Positions 43,301-52,318 are shown, counted from the stretch's first letter. The stretch is 64,000 bases of DNA from Chloroflexota bacterium (GCA_021825925.1 JAKAFP010000005.1:62001-126000), one strand, 5' to 3'. Program-made: numbers and translations. Notes: generated by a model from the letters alone, not told the origin.

Positions 43301-44084
43301 ACCGACTTTGGCGACTGATCAGGATAACGGAATTATTTATTGTGCTGGCACCGAGAATAAGCAATACTTTTTGGCCTTGGGTGAAAAAATATCGCAAGGG
43401 TTAAATACGATTGGCGCCAATTATTGCGAAGGCAAGGTGATGGCCAGCAATCCCGCCTGGTGCAAACCGTTGGATGAATGGATCAGAGATTTCAACCATC
43501 GGATCAACTACCCTGAAGCACAAGAAATGCTTGATCTTTCCATATTTTTCGATTTCAGGCTGATCTATGGTGATGCGCAACTGGTTCAGGAATTGCGGAA
43601 TCATGTGAATCTTTCTCTGCAAGACCGCAGTGATTTCTTCTATTTATTTGCAAAACAAGCCCAAAAATTCAAAGCGCCGACACGAGGAATCAGCAGCGGT
43701 TTGCTTGGTATGGGGTCAGGGGAACCGGGTGACCGGGAGATCAACTTGAAAGACTTGATCATGCCGATTGTAAATTTCGCACGACTTTATGCTTTAAAGA
43801 ATAATGTCCAGCAAACCAATACGCTTGAACGGTTGAATCTTCTGACAGAGCGTGGAATTATCTCAACAAATACTTATGATGAGTTGTCAAACTCTTATGA
43901 GTATGTCATGTTAATGAGAATAAAAAACCAAATTTCACAGAATGATGCTGGTCTGCAGCCTGATAATATTATTCAAGTTGGAAAAATGACTGATCTTCAT
44001 CAAACCAGGCTGCGTGAAACCCTGGCGCTGATCTCTGTTCTTCAAAAGAGAATTTCTTTCGACTTCCTTGGAGGAATTCAATAA
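40389..44084 (+). CDS. PHP-Cache-PAS-CBS-DUF294 multidomain membrane sensor (1231 residues)
   Basis: Domains in order: a PHP phosphoesterase (about 1-235) with metal ligands H10/H12, D41-H42, E67, LAHPYT and GTDFHN; a membrane helix (277-299); an extracytoplasmic sCache_2-like sensor (about 305-455, with DYFWIQD and EPWGWIIGTGIYIDDV); a second helix (466-487); a PAS (about 503-620) and a second PAS-like region (about 630-750). Then come two CBS repeats (about 767-890), a DUF294 nucleotidyltransferase with GS at 965-966 and D977/D979, and its C-terminal domain (about 1080-1225). All key residues look intact. CBS-DUF294 proteins are common next to ActP-type symporters; the PHP and Cache-PAS additions are unusual. 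It probably senses an external carboxylate. The ribosome site is weak. Confidence 0.85.
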   Translation: MTQNISVNLHCHSMFSDGDLTPEALAELLASNNVRYASLTDHDTIEGLQRFQIALKKVGVEFIPGVELTTFHEGREIHLLGYGFNVDNPDLNSAMLSIRQSKVLENVSIAGSMRKKSTNHIDSDKLHHRIDLKFGTLDTQEAIRLIHQAGGCVILAHPYTLDKNPENLLSLIRNLKGLGLDGIEAIYAEYSQADQNILLAFADAEDLLVSAGTDFHNKLQIMAIDMERERWVKLRTRIFSTQGFLGNTGSNSTDKSVHQAASLITIGRHHHFQKRAYILRIFLPTFLAIALFLTAIWVFVIPSFENTLLDRKRELIRELTNSAISILASYHKEELSGKLTREEAQALAIDRVQSLRYGAEDKDYFWIQDLKPTMIMHPYRTDLNGQDLLDFKDARGVRIFVEFANLVQREGEGYIDYVWQWKDDPDRLEPKESFVKLFEPWGWIIGTGIYIDDVNQEIAKIEKDITTTSIIVSVIVILLLLYVLQQSLKIEKGRQEVLDELKDSTERYHTVIETMTEGTLLVIDNRCRYANSTFINMIGYSETQLPFLDLEDILPRSPENQGIWENVTQLDVDKSTLGKAVDGYLKNKEGQFIDCILMLNPIQYANQEGFILLARDIAHQSSSTANDGLSKAVKIIDVGVFRARAVRRGVFLEINPAGYSLLPDESKTDGAQPALADLFHDPLEFEHFINELHRKGHIKEYALKLSPGNNESLTVALSATLELDEAGQPYIITGMLKDVTQTQKLLTEREAQINKLQASLLFFHEPLSKLDKTLVTCVTSTTIQQVSKRMSDKNMSAALITADNGEALGIITDHDLRDRVTSQKMDSSKPAYTVMTSPIVRINENAMIYEAIIMMEEKGVRHLAVENDGGQIVNIVDSKMLAQFPRYGTYILTQEIAKTTTIDELAGTNQRKNKVVKALVESSHNVRHATSMLSSIYDTSTERIINFALKELGPAPTSFAFIGMGSQGRKEPTLATDQDNGIIYCAGTENKQYFLALGEKISQGLNTIGANYCEGKVMASNPAWCKPLDEWIRDFNHRINYPEAQEMLDLSIFFDFRLIYGDAQLVQELRNHVNLSLQDRSDFFYLFAKQAQKFKAPTRGISSGLLGMGSGEPGDREINLKDLIMPIVNFARLYALKNNVQQTNTLERLNLLTERGIISTNTYDELSNSYEYVMLMRIKNQISQNDAGLQPDNIIQVGKMTDLHQTRLRETLALISVLQKRISFDFLGGIQ

Positions 44085-44211
44085 GGATGATTTGAAACAG
44101 GAATATCTACAACTACGTATCGCATAAAATTGTCTATACATCCTTATTCTTGACGCATCCTCTTGGCTGTTCTATAATTCACTTTTCACCATCTTGCAAT
44201 AAAGGTAACTC

Positions 44212-45012
44212 ATGCCCATCATTACCCTGTTAACTGATTTTGGTTTGCGTGATACCTTCATCGGCGTGATGAAGGGTGTCATCTGGTCAATTGCTCCCCA
44301 TGCTCAAATAGCCGATCTGACCCACGAGATTCCCCCGCAGCGCGTGGTGGATGGCGCCTTAGCCATCGCCGGCGCCGCGCCTTACTTTCCAGCCGGCACC
44401 ATCCACGTTTGCGTGGTGGACCCCGGGGTGGGCACCGCCCGCCGGCCCATGCTGGCGGCTATTGGCAACCAATATTTCATCGGTCCTGATAACGGGCTTT
44501 TCAGTCTGCTCATTAAGAAGGCTGAAGATCTGACCACTTCCCCGGTGTATATTGCACTAAACAAAACCCATTACTGGCTGCCGCAGGTTTCAAACAGCTT
44601 CCACGGACGTGACATTTTTGCTCCTGTGGCAGCTCACCTGGCCAGCGGAGTCAGATTTGAAGAATTGGGCGACCCTTTTGAAAATCCCATGTTGATCAAC
44701 ATCCCAGTGCCGCAGAGAACCTCATCCGGCTGGGTTGGACAGGTAATGCAGGTGGACCATTTCGGCAATCTGGTCACCAATTTCACTCGGGAACAACTCA
44801 ACCCCTCAACGCGGGTTAATATATTTGTGAAAAACACTACACTCAACGAGGTGGTGGCAACCTTCGGCAGCAAGCCTGCCGGTGATTTGATCGCCATGTT
44901 CGATTCAATTGGACACCTGGCCATTTCAGTGGTCAACGGCAGTGCCGCTGATCGCCTGGGTGTGCGCGCTGATGAACCGATAACCATCACCTTAAAATCG
45001 GAGCAAGCTTAA
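44212..45012 (+). CDS. SAM hydrolase (DUF62 / SAM hydroxide adenosyltransferase)
   Basis: The protein has 266 residues. Family landmarks are ITLLTDFGLRDTFIGVMKGVI, a DLTHEIPPQ block, HVCVVDPGVGTARRP and FIGPDNGLFSLL, and the later VDHFGNLVTNF. These proteins cleave S-adenosylmethionine to adenosine and methionine using a water-derived hydroxide; the length is normal. Its TAA overlaps the ATG of the ECF ATPase gene, so the two are translationally coupled. This suggests that the transporter cargo is linked to adenosine, methionine or SAM, but that is inference. Confidence 0.9.
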   Translation: MPIITLLTDFGLRDTFIGVMKGVIWSIAPHAQIADLTHEIPPQRVVDGALAIAGAAPYFPAGTIHVCVVDPGVGTARRPMLAAIGNQYFIGPDNGLFSLLIKKAEDLTTSPVYIALNKTHYWLPQVSNSFHGRDIFAPVAAHLASGVRFEELGDPFENPMLINIPVPQRTSSGWVGQVMQVDHFGNLVTNFTREQLNPSTRVNIFVKNTTLNEVVATFGSKPAGDLIAMFDSIGHLAISVVNGSAADRLGVRADEPITITLKSEQA

Positions 45013-46646
45013 TGAGCGGCGAAAAACCACTGGTTATTGATAATCTCAACTTTCGCTATCACAGCCGTGAAACGTTGGCGATCAAGAATATTTCGCTCAG
45101 CGTGGATGCCGGCCAGGTGCTGCTGATCGCAGGCGCCAGCGGATGCGGCAAGACCACGCTGGCACGCTGTATTAACGGGCTCATCCCACGCAGCTATAAA
45201 GGTGAACTGACCGGTCAGATCCTGCTCAATGGCAAAGATGTAACCAAACTCAGTCTGGCGCAGGTTTCACAAATTGTGGGTACCGTACTGCAAGACCCAG
45301 AGCGTCAGATCCTCGGCACAAAGGTGGCCAACGAGGTTGCCTTCGGGCTTGAAAATCTCAGCCTGCCGCGAGAAGAGATCATTGGCCGGGTGGCTGAAGC
45401 ACTCGATCATCTCAAAATTCCTCAACTGATCAACCGCGAGACCTTTCATCTTTCTGGCGGCGAGAAACAGAAGGTGGCACTGGCCGGAGTGCTGGCGATG
45501 CACCCTTCCATTTTGCTGCTGGATGAACCGCTGGCTTCTCTCGACCCGGCCTCCGCACAGGATGCTCTGGATATTATCCGTACCCTGGCAGACGAAGGTA
45601 TGACTGTGCTGATGGTTGAGCACCGTGTCGAAGACGTGCTGCGCATTCACCCCGAAAATGCCATCTTCATGATGGATGGCGAGATCAAGTACTACGGTCC
45701 CACCAGCGGATTTGACAAGACGGTCAATTATCACGAGGTTAAACTCCCGGCTGAAATGATCATTGAGCGCGCCAAGGACGACCCCGCTCCAGAACGTCTG
45801 ACCACCCTGCGCAAGGAATCCGTGGTCGGCAGGGGTAAAACCATTGGCGAGCCTTTGGTGAAGTTTGAAGACATCTCATTCTGGTACGAAGAAGCACATC
45901 CGGTGCTGCACGATCTGAATTTCACCATCAACCGCGGCGACGTGATCGCCGTCCTCGGACCGAACGGGGCGGGTAAGACCACTTTGGTAAAACACGCCAT
46001 CGGGTTGCTTAAACCAAAATCCGGCCGCATGACCATTGATGGCAAAGACAGCAGCCAGACCAGCGTGGCGCAGATCGCCCAGACGCTTGGCTATGTATTT
46101 CAAAGCCCCAGCCACATGCTCTTTGCCCCCACCGTGGAAGAAGAACTGGCTTTTGGCCCGACCAATCTGAAACACGCCGACGCCAAGATCAAAGAGGAAG
46201 TGACCAACGCACTTGAGATCGTCAACCTGAGTGGACACGAGAAATACCCTCCTCTGGCGCTTTCTTTCGGACAACAAAAACGGGTCAGCATTGCGGCCAT
46301 TCTGGCGATGCAGTCCAAGATCCTGGTGATGGATGAACCCACCGCGGGTCAGGATTACAAGAATTACCTGAGCTTCATGGATTCCATTCTTGAAATGCCC
46401 GGGTTTGACGCCATCCTCTTTATCACCCACGATATTGATATGGCCGTGATCTATGCCAATCGGGTGATCATGGTCAATAATGGCACCCTGGTCTGCGACT
46501 CCTCGCCCGCCGAGGCATTAAAGGATTTTGATTTTCTGCAAAAGAACAGGCTGGTGCCCACTTCACTGTTGAAGACCAATCTTGAACTTTTACCCAAAAC
46601 CGGTCGGTTTTACAGCGCCGAAGAGTTGGCGCATGTGGTACATTAA
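45012..46646 (+). CDS. ECF transporter fused double ATPase (EcfA-EcfA')
   Basis: The protein has 544 residues with two ABC ATPase halves. Half one has Walker A ASGCGKTT near 39-46, a Q-loop VLQDPERQ and signature LSGGEKQKVALAG. Half two has Walker A GPNGAGKTT near 314, a Q-loop VFQSPSHM, the signature LSFGQQKRVSIAA and Walker B ILVMDEPTAGQD. In many ECF systems the two ATPases are separate genes. It powers the T and S components encoded next. It overlaps the SAM-hydrolase gene by one base. Confidence 0.93.
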   Translation: MSGEKPLVIDNLNFRYHSRETLAIKNISLSVDAGQVLLIAGASGCGKTTLARCINGLIPRSYKGELTGQILLNGKDVTKLSLAQVSQIVGTVLQDPERQILGTKVANEVAFGLENLSLPREEIIGRVAEALDHLKIPQLINRETFHLSGGEKQKVALAGVLAMHPSILLLDEPLASLDPASAQDALDIIRTLADEGMTVLMVEHRVEDVLRIHPENAIFMMDGEIKYYGPTSGFDKTVNYHEVKLPAEMIIERAKDDPAPERLTTLRKESVVGRGKTIGEPLVKFEDISFWYEEAHPVLHDLNFTINRGDVIAVLGPNGAGKTTLVKHAIGLLKPKSGRMTIDGKDSSQTSVAQIAQTLGYVFQSPSHMLFAPTVEEELAFGPTNLKHADAKIKEEVTNALEIVNLSGHEKYPPLALSFGQQKRVSIAAILAMQSKILVMDEPTAGQDYKNYLSFMDSILEMPGFDAILFITHDIDMAVIYANRVIMVNNGTLVCDSSPAEALKDFDFLQKNRLVPTSLLKTNLELLPKTGRFYSAEELAHVVH

Positions 46647-46716
46647 TAATTGGCAACACACCTTTAATTGGGTTTAATTTTGGATCAAATCGTCATAATT
46701 ACTAAAGGAGGATAGC

Positions 46717-47646
46717 ATGAAAAAGTGGTTAAAAGTTGTACTTTCGTTGCTGGCCGTCTTGGCCTTCTTCTTGGGTGTCTGGCTGATCGGACGTATGATC
46801 AACCCCAACCTCAACCTGGATGAGACCGCACTGCTGCGCTTCGTGTTCGTTGGCATTGGTCTGCTCCTTGTGCTGGTGGTCTACCTTCTGACCAGCAAGA
46901 ACAAGATGTGGGAAGTCGGCACCCGCCAGGTCGTTTACATGGCCATTGGCGCCGCCCTTTTCGCAGTTTTCTCCTACCTGTTTAACGGAACCGTTTTCGT
47001 GGTGCCCTCCGTCAGCCAGGTTGCCCTGCGGCCCGCCATCGCCATCCCGATGTTCTTCGGCTATGCCTTCGGACCCGTGGTCGGCTTCTTCACCGGCGCA
47101 GTCGGCAACATGTTTGGCGATGCCCTCACCGGTTTCGGCCTCTCTCCGCAGTGGAGTGTTGGCAACGGTCTCGTGGGTCTCATCAGCGGCATGGTTTGGC
47201 TCTTCGCAGACAAGAAGAAAGCCATCAATATCGTACTCCTCATCAGCGCCGTTTTGGCTGCTGCCGTCACAGTGTACTATTTCTTGAATCCCACCACCGC
47301 CAATGCCATGTTCTATGATGTGAACAATAACATCTTTGGCGATGCACAGATCTCAATGTTTGCCGGCGTTTCCGTGCTGATCGGTCTGGCGATCGTCTTG
47401 ATCGTGCGCTTTGTGTTTGGCAAGAACATTGATGTGGCGGCCGCCGTCACCTTCTCGATGCTTGGCAACCTGCTGGGCATCGGCTTTGCTGCAGTCTCGG
47501 ATATCTGGATCAACGGCTATCCCCCCGCGGTAGCCCTGGTGGGTGAGTTCCTGCCCTCCGCCGGCCCGAACCTGATTTTTGCCGCCGTGCTGGTTCCCAT
47601 CCTTGTGGCAGCCTACGCCGCGGTTCAGAAACAAACCGGACGCTAG
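46717..47646 (+). CDS. ECF transporter S component, extended
   Basis: The protein has 309 residues and about eight to nine membrane helices. The core from about residue 68 has the S-component start EVGTRQVVYMAIGAALFAVFS, the VALRPAIAIPMFFGYAFGPVVGFFTGAVGNMFGD stretch and an NGLVGLISG loop. Two extra N-terminal helices and a further pair near the middle make it longer than the usual 180-200 residues. AAAGGAGG precedes the start. It should bind the substrate and dock on the EcfA/EcfT module. The substrate cannot be read from the sequence. Confidence 0.85.
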   Translation: MKKWLKVVLSLLAVLAFFLGVWLIGRMINPNLNLDETALLRFVFVGIGLLLVLVVYLLTSKNKMWEVGTRQVVYMAIGAALFAVFSYLFNGTVFVVPSVSQVALRPAIAIPMFFGYAFGPVVGFFTGAVGNMFGDALTGFGLSPQWSVGNGLVGLISGMVWLFADKKKAINIVLLISAVLAAAVTVYYFLNPTTANAMFYDVNNNIFGDAQISMFAGVSVLIGLAIVLIVRFVFGKNIDVAAAVTFSMLGNLLGIGFAAVSDIWINGYPPAVALVGEFLPSAGPNLIFAAVLVPILVAAYAAVQKQTGR

Positions 47647-47663
47647 ATCTAATTAAAAAATAA

Positions 47664-47699
47664 GGAAGGTCTGAAAGGTGTAAATCTTTCAGACCTTCC
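47664..47699 (+). terminator. Hairpin between ECF S and T genes
   Basis: GGAAGGTCTGAAAG (47664-47677) and CTTTCAGACCTTCC (47686-47699) pair perfectly around an 8-base loop. There is no T-run, so it may lower but not stop transcription into the T-component gene. Confidence 0.65.
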
Positions 47700-47712
47700 G
47701 AAGTGAGACAAA

Positions 47713-48573
47713 ATGCTGGTTGCCTGGCGCTATGTACAACGTAATTCCCTGCTGCAGAGCTTTGATCCGCGAGCCTGGGTGATTTTCTTTAGCTGTTTTC
47801 TGGCTGGAACAGTGATCTTTTGGGATTTTCGCTTTTTACTCTTCTTCTTTGCCATCGCGCTGCTTTTCGTTTTTACCTCCCGCATCCCATGGAAGGATAT
47901 GTCGCGCGCCTGGATCTTCATCATTGGCTTTATTCTATTTTTCTCAGTTCTGACCTTTCTCACCGGCCGCGGCGGCATGGAACTTTACAAGGAAGAACAC
48001 ACACTTGCCAAGCTGGTGGCTTCTTTTCACATCTTCGGTTGGACGCCCACTCTTAACATCACCGCTGAAAAAACCATGTACGCCATCAGCATGCTGATCC
48101 GCGTATTCAGCATTGCCAGCATGACCATTCTGATCCCTTATTCCTTCAACCCGGCGCATTACGGTATCATCTTCCGTGGACTCGGTTTGCCCGATAAGGT
48201 GGCCTACGGCATGGACTTGACCATGCGCTTCATCCCCACCTTTGGACGCGATTTCGGCCTGACCATGGATGCCCAAAAGGCACGCGGCTACGAGATCGAG
48301 AAACTGAGCGGCGGGCTGTTCGCCCAGGTGAAAAAACTGGCCCCCTTGATCGTTCCTGTCACCATTCACGCCATCGCGGGCAGTGAAGACATCATTGACG
48401 CCATGGACTTGCGCGCCTTTGGTGTCGGTCCGCGCACCTGGCTGGAGAAATTGACCTACCGCAGGCGCGACTACGTGTTGATCGCCATAGGTATTGTCAT
48501 ACTGCTGGTTTCAGTGGCACTTTCACTGCTGGGTTATGGCAAGTTCTGGGTGCCTGCGTTTTTGATCGGGTAA
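47713..48573 (+). CDS. ECF transporter transmembrane (T) component
   Basis: The protein has 286 residues. Hydrophobic helices lie in the N-terminal 130 residues and near the C-terminus. The two coupling-helix signatures with Ala-Arg-Gly or a variant are AQKARGYEIEKL and AMDLRAFGVGPRTWL. The T component holds the S component and transmits ATPase movement. It completes the SAM hydrolase-EcfA-S-T operon. A palindromic repeat lies downstream. Confidence 0.9.
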   Translation: MLVAWRYVQRNSLLQSFDPRAWVIFFSCFLAGTVIFWDFRFLLFFFAIALLFVFTSRIPWKDMSRAWIFIIGFILFFSVLTFLTGRGGMELYKEEHTLAKLVASFHIFGWTPTLNITAEKTMYAISMLIRVFSIASMTILIPYSFNPAHYGIIFRGLGLPDKVAYGMDLTMRFIPTFGRDFGLTMDAQKARGYEIEKLSGGLFAQVKKLAPLIVPVTIHAIAGSEDIIDAMDLRAFGVGPRTWLEKLTYRRRDYVLIAIGIVILLVSVALSLLGYGKFWVPAFLIG

Positions 48574-48611
48574 AACCAAGAAACACACGAGAAATACGAA
48601 AATTACTTGGT

Positions 48612-48633
48612 AGGGCGAGCTGCGGCTCGCCCT
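48612..48633. repeat. GC-rich palindromic repeat / convergent terminator
   Basis: AGGGCGAGC (48612-48620) and GCTCGCCCT (48625-48633) flank TGCG, a close match to the copy at 21303. The left neighbour carries ACACGAGAAATACGAAAA, a second common repeat type. It lies between convergent genes. Confidence 0.75.
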
Positions 48634-48652
48634 TATTTATCATTTGTCCATA

Positions 48653-51600
48653 TTATTCCGTCGCTAGAGAAGTACTAATGAAATTAAGTTCGCGATTCTC
48701 AGGTGAATAGGCGTGGAAGAATTGAATATGTGAGGGGGCATATCCCGAATCATCAACCCACAGCGTGACCATCATCCGACTTGGCAGGTCAATTATTGCA
48801 TCATAATAACCATTGGCATCGGTTGGTCCGAGCAACTGCAGCGCATCGCTATCTCCAATTCTTAGTACCAAGTTGATCCCTGAAACACCTTGGTCTGATG
48901 CATCGGTAACTCTTCCATAAAAATGGTTCTGACTGATTTCATCCGTTGATCCACTATTCTCCCAGTATGAAAAGAAGTCATAAACGTAGTTTTCAGCGCC
49001 TGCTTCAGCGATCCAATCATACGACGAAGGTTCAAAACTATCCTCGGGATTCTCTGCTTTCAGACTAAGCTGGTCACCGGGCCTTAATCCTGATATTGAC
49101 ATCGTGTACGTGCCATCAATCATGCTGTAAACCACAGGTTGTTCACTTCCGTTGATCGTGAGCAGCAGCCGCGCGGCTCCGACACCGGCAGGCTCTGAAG
49201 ACGAGAAAAGCCGCCAAACAGTGCCGCTGATGTTATTGCTGATCTCATCGGTTGCAGCGATTGGCGTAGGGGTGCTGTTTTGCGGGGTTACCTCTCCTGT
49301 GACTTCAAGAGTGGCAAAATCATTTTCTGGGGGTTCATTTTCTTCGGCTGCCACAAAATTGGATTGATGCGTTTGGTCATCCGCCGTTACCAGCCATGTC
49401 TCATTCTGCGGTTCAAATACATAACCCTCCTTTAACGCCCAGATTTTTACCTGTTGCCCTTCCTTCAAATAGAGCGTGTGATCAAAGGTTCCAAGCCCTT
49501 TGGTGGTGTCCAGCAATAATGCGGGTTGGCGGTCCACCTGAACAAAAATCTCAACCTCTCGAAGAGGTATCTGTAAGATCGCCCATTGACGATACACCCG
49601 TCCATGGATCCTGACCTGGTGACTTCCGAGTTCGATCAACAGTCCATTTTCATCTTCAATTCCGGCAGGTGCATAAGTGGAACTGAGTTGGTAGGGATGC
49701 AGTGATGTTTTTTCACCCATCACGTCAAGCTTGAGGTAATACTGTTGGTTTGGTTCAAGCACAGCGCTGAGGGTTGCGGGTTCCCCTGGAGCCATAAACG
49801 AACTATTGCCAATGGATACTCCGTTTGCACGAGTCAGATTAATGCGAATGCGAATTTCAGGAGAGGGGTTGGTCACGGTGAATACCAGGGGTGATCCATT
49901 CATCGTGGAGGGTGAAATAAAAGTATAAAAATCTGCGTTGCCGGAAACCACATCCCAGAAATATCCTTGAATGGGATTTGAAACATCCCAAGGCGTTGCA
50001 GTCTCTTTATCATTATTAGACTCGAATGGATCGGGGATGAACCCCGTCAATTCAAGACGATAGGGTTGGTCAATTGTATCTGATGGCATTCCAATGGCCG
50101 AGATTTTCAGGTAGTAGGTTTCACCGGCTGAAGCGTCAAAGGTAAGACTGACCGCTTCACCTGGTGCGCCGGCGTTTGCATCCTCCAGTGTAAGGCTGGA
50201 ATTGTCGTGGATTTTCTTGACTAATGCCAGTTTGGCTTTCAGTTCATCCCCTGTTTCGCTCAAGGTATAAGTATAGATTCCTGAAGCAGCGAAGTTCAGT
50301 TGGACAAAATCCTTGTCGTTCCATTTTGCGATCTGACCGATAAAGGGCTGGCCCATCTGCCATTGATTGGCGGTCATGGCGGAATCGTTTGGCTCAGTTT
50401 CACTGGTCATGGACTCTGTTTCAGTTTGTGGGCTGTCCGGTTCCCGGATGGTCCATTCCAGGTTCAATTTAAAGGAGTTCCCGCCTTTTTGTGTCGGGGT
50501 GATAAAGATGTACATTTCACCTGGAAGAGGATCATTCATGGCCAGGCTACCTGGCCATTCAAGATTTGAAAAATCCAGACGATCGTATTCGCCATTGTTG
50601 TAGGTTGGAAAACCTGGTACCGGAATGCTGTCGTGATTGGTAAAAATTTCAGCTCCCGCACCGGTGAGCGTAAAGGTCTGCAAATATATGAATGAAATAT
50701 CGTCGGGTACCTGTAGGCGGTACATGATCCCCGGCAAGCCCTCAACCACCGAATTCGTATATTCGCCAGGGCCTGGAAGGTCAATGATGGGTATGGCTGA
50801 TATGGGGATGACTTGTTCCTGTTCATCCATCTCACCATTCTCCTGGGTTTGGGTATTGCCGGCGTCTTCGGATTCATACGAATAGCTCACCGTATTATCC
50901 GACAGGTCCTTTTCGTGAGGGATGTTGGCAGTGGTTTCAACCGTGTAGGTGCCTGCAAGGACCTTTTCGATGGGTCCACGAGTGGCGAAGACATAGGTGT
51001 CGGTTTCATTCCTGCTTCCACCACAGAAGAACCAGGTGGTGCATTCTTCATTTTGAATCGTGACATCATGATCGCTGGCATCCCACGGATAGGCGTACTG
51101 GGTGTGACTGTTCGCACTGATGTTGTGCGTTTTTACCCAGGCAAACCCGGAATATGGGCCTCGTTTTATGGTGATGCTGTCTCCATCACTTAGTAAACGG
51201 ATATAGCCATCCTGGCTGAAAGATCCGTTCGCATCAGAAAGGTTATAGACCTGGTCGGTAAGATCATAAAGCACGCCGTCATATGATGAGATCGTCAAGG
51301 AATTGGTGCTTGGGATATTGAAATATTCAAGCAATTTACAGCGGTCATCTTCTGCCCCGTAACCTGCTACGCAATCTTCGTAGCCGCCCCGCGTGATCCA
51401 ATTCGGGTAGCTCAGGCTGCCAATTTCGGTACTGTTAAAAAGTAACTTCGGTCCGCTGTCACGTTGGAGGGTGGTAAAAAGGCCAAACCGCCGACTGTAT
51501 GCATTGGGTTCCAATTCGGGCAGGTTTCCCATGTTTGATCCGTTATCGAGGAGAACTTCGAGTGACCCCGGACCGGCACTGGTCAAAGACACTTCAACAT

Positions 51601-52012
51601 TTGGCGCATATTTGGCGTCAGAGATGAAATAATCAGAGCATGATTTACTGCAATTCGATGCCTGTGCAGCCAATCCCTGCCAACACTGCATGGTGGATCC
51701 TCCAGGCGATCCGATCGCATCCCCGACCACATCCATCAAAAAAAGGATATCAGTTTGCCAGGCGCTTTGACTGCATTCAGCCAGGATGTAATAGGAGGAA
51801 AACCATCCATGGTAAGAACCTCTGGCTGCGGAATCACCCATGCCTGAGTGCAAGAAATTGGTATCAGCCACGCAATTGCCAGAGCAGGCTGTATGGATGG
51901 TGACCGGATTTGGCTCAGATTGGGCTGCCGTTGAGATCACTATCGAGAAAAATACAAGGCAGGTAATGATGATCGGAATTCCAAATCTATAAAAAATGAA
52001 TTTTGGATGCAT
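48653..52012 (-). CDS. Large secreted multidomain surface protein with PPC-like domains
   Basis: The protein has 1119 residues. A signal peptide (hydrophobic core about 12-29, ending STAAQS) starts a Cys-rich N-terminal domain (about 35-360). A linker and a pre-peptidase C-terminal (PPC)-type beta domain follow. Two further PPC-like domains start with ETEPNDSAMTA and FESNNDKETA, then come three SdrD/CarboxypepD-like Ig repeats to the end (for example NISGTVWRLF and FYGRVTDASDQGVSG). No catalytic motif, anchor helix or sorting signal is visible, so it is probably secreted. A strong AGGAGGGTGGG site precedes the ATG. I do not recognise its specific function. Confidence 0.75.
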   Translation of the reverse strand: MHPKFIFYRFGIPIIITCLVFFSIVISTAAQSEPNPVTIHTACSGNCVADTNFLHSGMGDSAARGSYHGWFSSYYILAECSQSAWQTDILFLMDVVGDAIGSPGGSTMQCWQGLAAQASNCSKSCSDYFISDAKYAPNVEVSLTSAGPGSLEVLLDNGSNMGNLPELEPNAYSRRFGLFTTLQRDSGPKLLFNSTEIGSLSYPNWITRGGYEDCVAGYGAEDDRCKLLEYFNIPSTNSLTISSYDGVLYDLTDQVYNLSDANGSFSQDGYIRLLSDGDSITIKRGPYSGFAWVKTHNISANSHTQYAYPWDASDHDVTIQNEECTTWFFCGGSRNETDTYVFATRGPIEKVLAGTYTVETTANIPHEKDLSDNTVSYSYESEDAGNTQTQENGEMDEQEQVIPISAIPIIDLPGPGEYTNSVVEGLPGIMYRLQVPDDISFIYLQTFTLTGAGAEIFTNHDSIPVPGFPTYNNGEYDRLDFSNLEWPGSLAMNDPLPGEMYIFITPTQKGGNSFKLNLEWTIREPDSPQTETESMTSETEPNDSAMTANQWQMGQPFIGQIAKWNDKDFVQLNFAASGIYTYTLSETGDELKAKLALVKKIHDNSSLTLEDANAGAPGEAVSLTFDASAGETYYLKISAIGMPSDTIDQPYRLELTGFIPDPFESNNDKETATPWDVSNPIQGYFWDVVSGNADFYTFISPSTMNGSPLVFTVTNPSPEIRIRINLTRANGVSIGNSSFMAPGEPATLSAVLEPNQQYYLKLDVMGEKTSLHPYQLSSTYAPAGIEDENGLLIELGSHQVRIHGRVYRQWAILQIPLREVEIFVQVDRQPALLLDTTKGLGTFDHTLYLKEGQQVKIWALKEGYVFEPQNETWLVTADDQTHQSNFVAAEENEPPENDFATLEVTGEVTPQNSTPTPIAATDEISNNISGTVWRLFSSSEPAGVGAARLLLTINGSEQPVVYSMIDGTYTMSISGLRPGDQLSLKAENPEDSFEPSSYDWIAEAGAENYVYDFFSYWENSGSTDEISQNHFYGRVTDASDQGVSGINLVLRIGDSDALQLLGPTDANGYYDAIIDLPSRMMVTLWVDDSGYAPSHIQFFHAYSPENRELNFISTSLATE

Positions 52013-52084
52013 ATCCCACCCTCCTGAACTGAATTAGGCAGCCCAATGGATATGCGATGAATTCCGCCAGTTAAGAATTGTATG

Positions 52085-52118
52085 AAATGGTACATTAATT
52101 TTTATTAATGTACCATTT
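52085..52118. terminator. AT-rich hairpin upstream of the secreted-protein gene
   Basis: AAATGGTACATTAA (52085-52098) and TTAATGTACCATTT (52105-52118) are perfect 14-base arms around a 6-base loop. It could be a terminator or a regulator site. Confidence 0.55.
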
Positions 52119-52168
52119 TTATTTGTTGAGAACCTTAAAACGAATTATCAAATGTGGTGCTCTAAAAG

Positions 52169-52206
52169 CACAGATGTGATGGTGTTGTTTACATCACAAT
52201 TCTGTG
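52169..52206 (-). terminator. Terminator of the zinc-ribbon operon
   Basis: On the minus strand CACAGA-AT-TGTGATG pairs with CATCACATCTGTG with a 2-base bulge and is followed by CTTTTAG. It lies about 110 bases after the last gene of the operon. Confidence 0.6.
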
Positions 52207-52318
52207 TGCCCTGGGTTATGGTCTTACTTGGGTAATGGCAGGTTCAGGCTCCAATATTTCAAATGTGAACCACGAGTAATCCAAAAGACCTTATCGTTTT
52301 ATGAACTCAATTGTTTAT

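Larger units (their letters stand above)
52013..52318. other. 306-bp spacer between surface-protein genes
   Basis: The spacer holds two hairpins (52085-52118 and 52169-52206, listed separately) and presumably the promoter of the large secreted protein. I see no gene or RNA in it. Confidence 0.6.
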
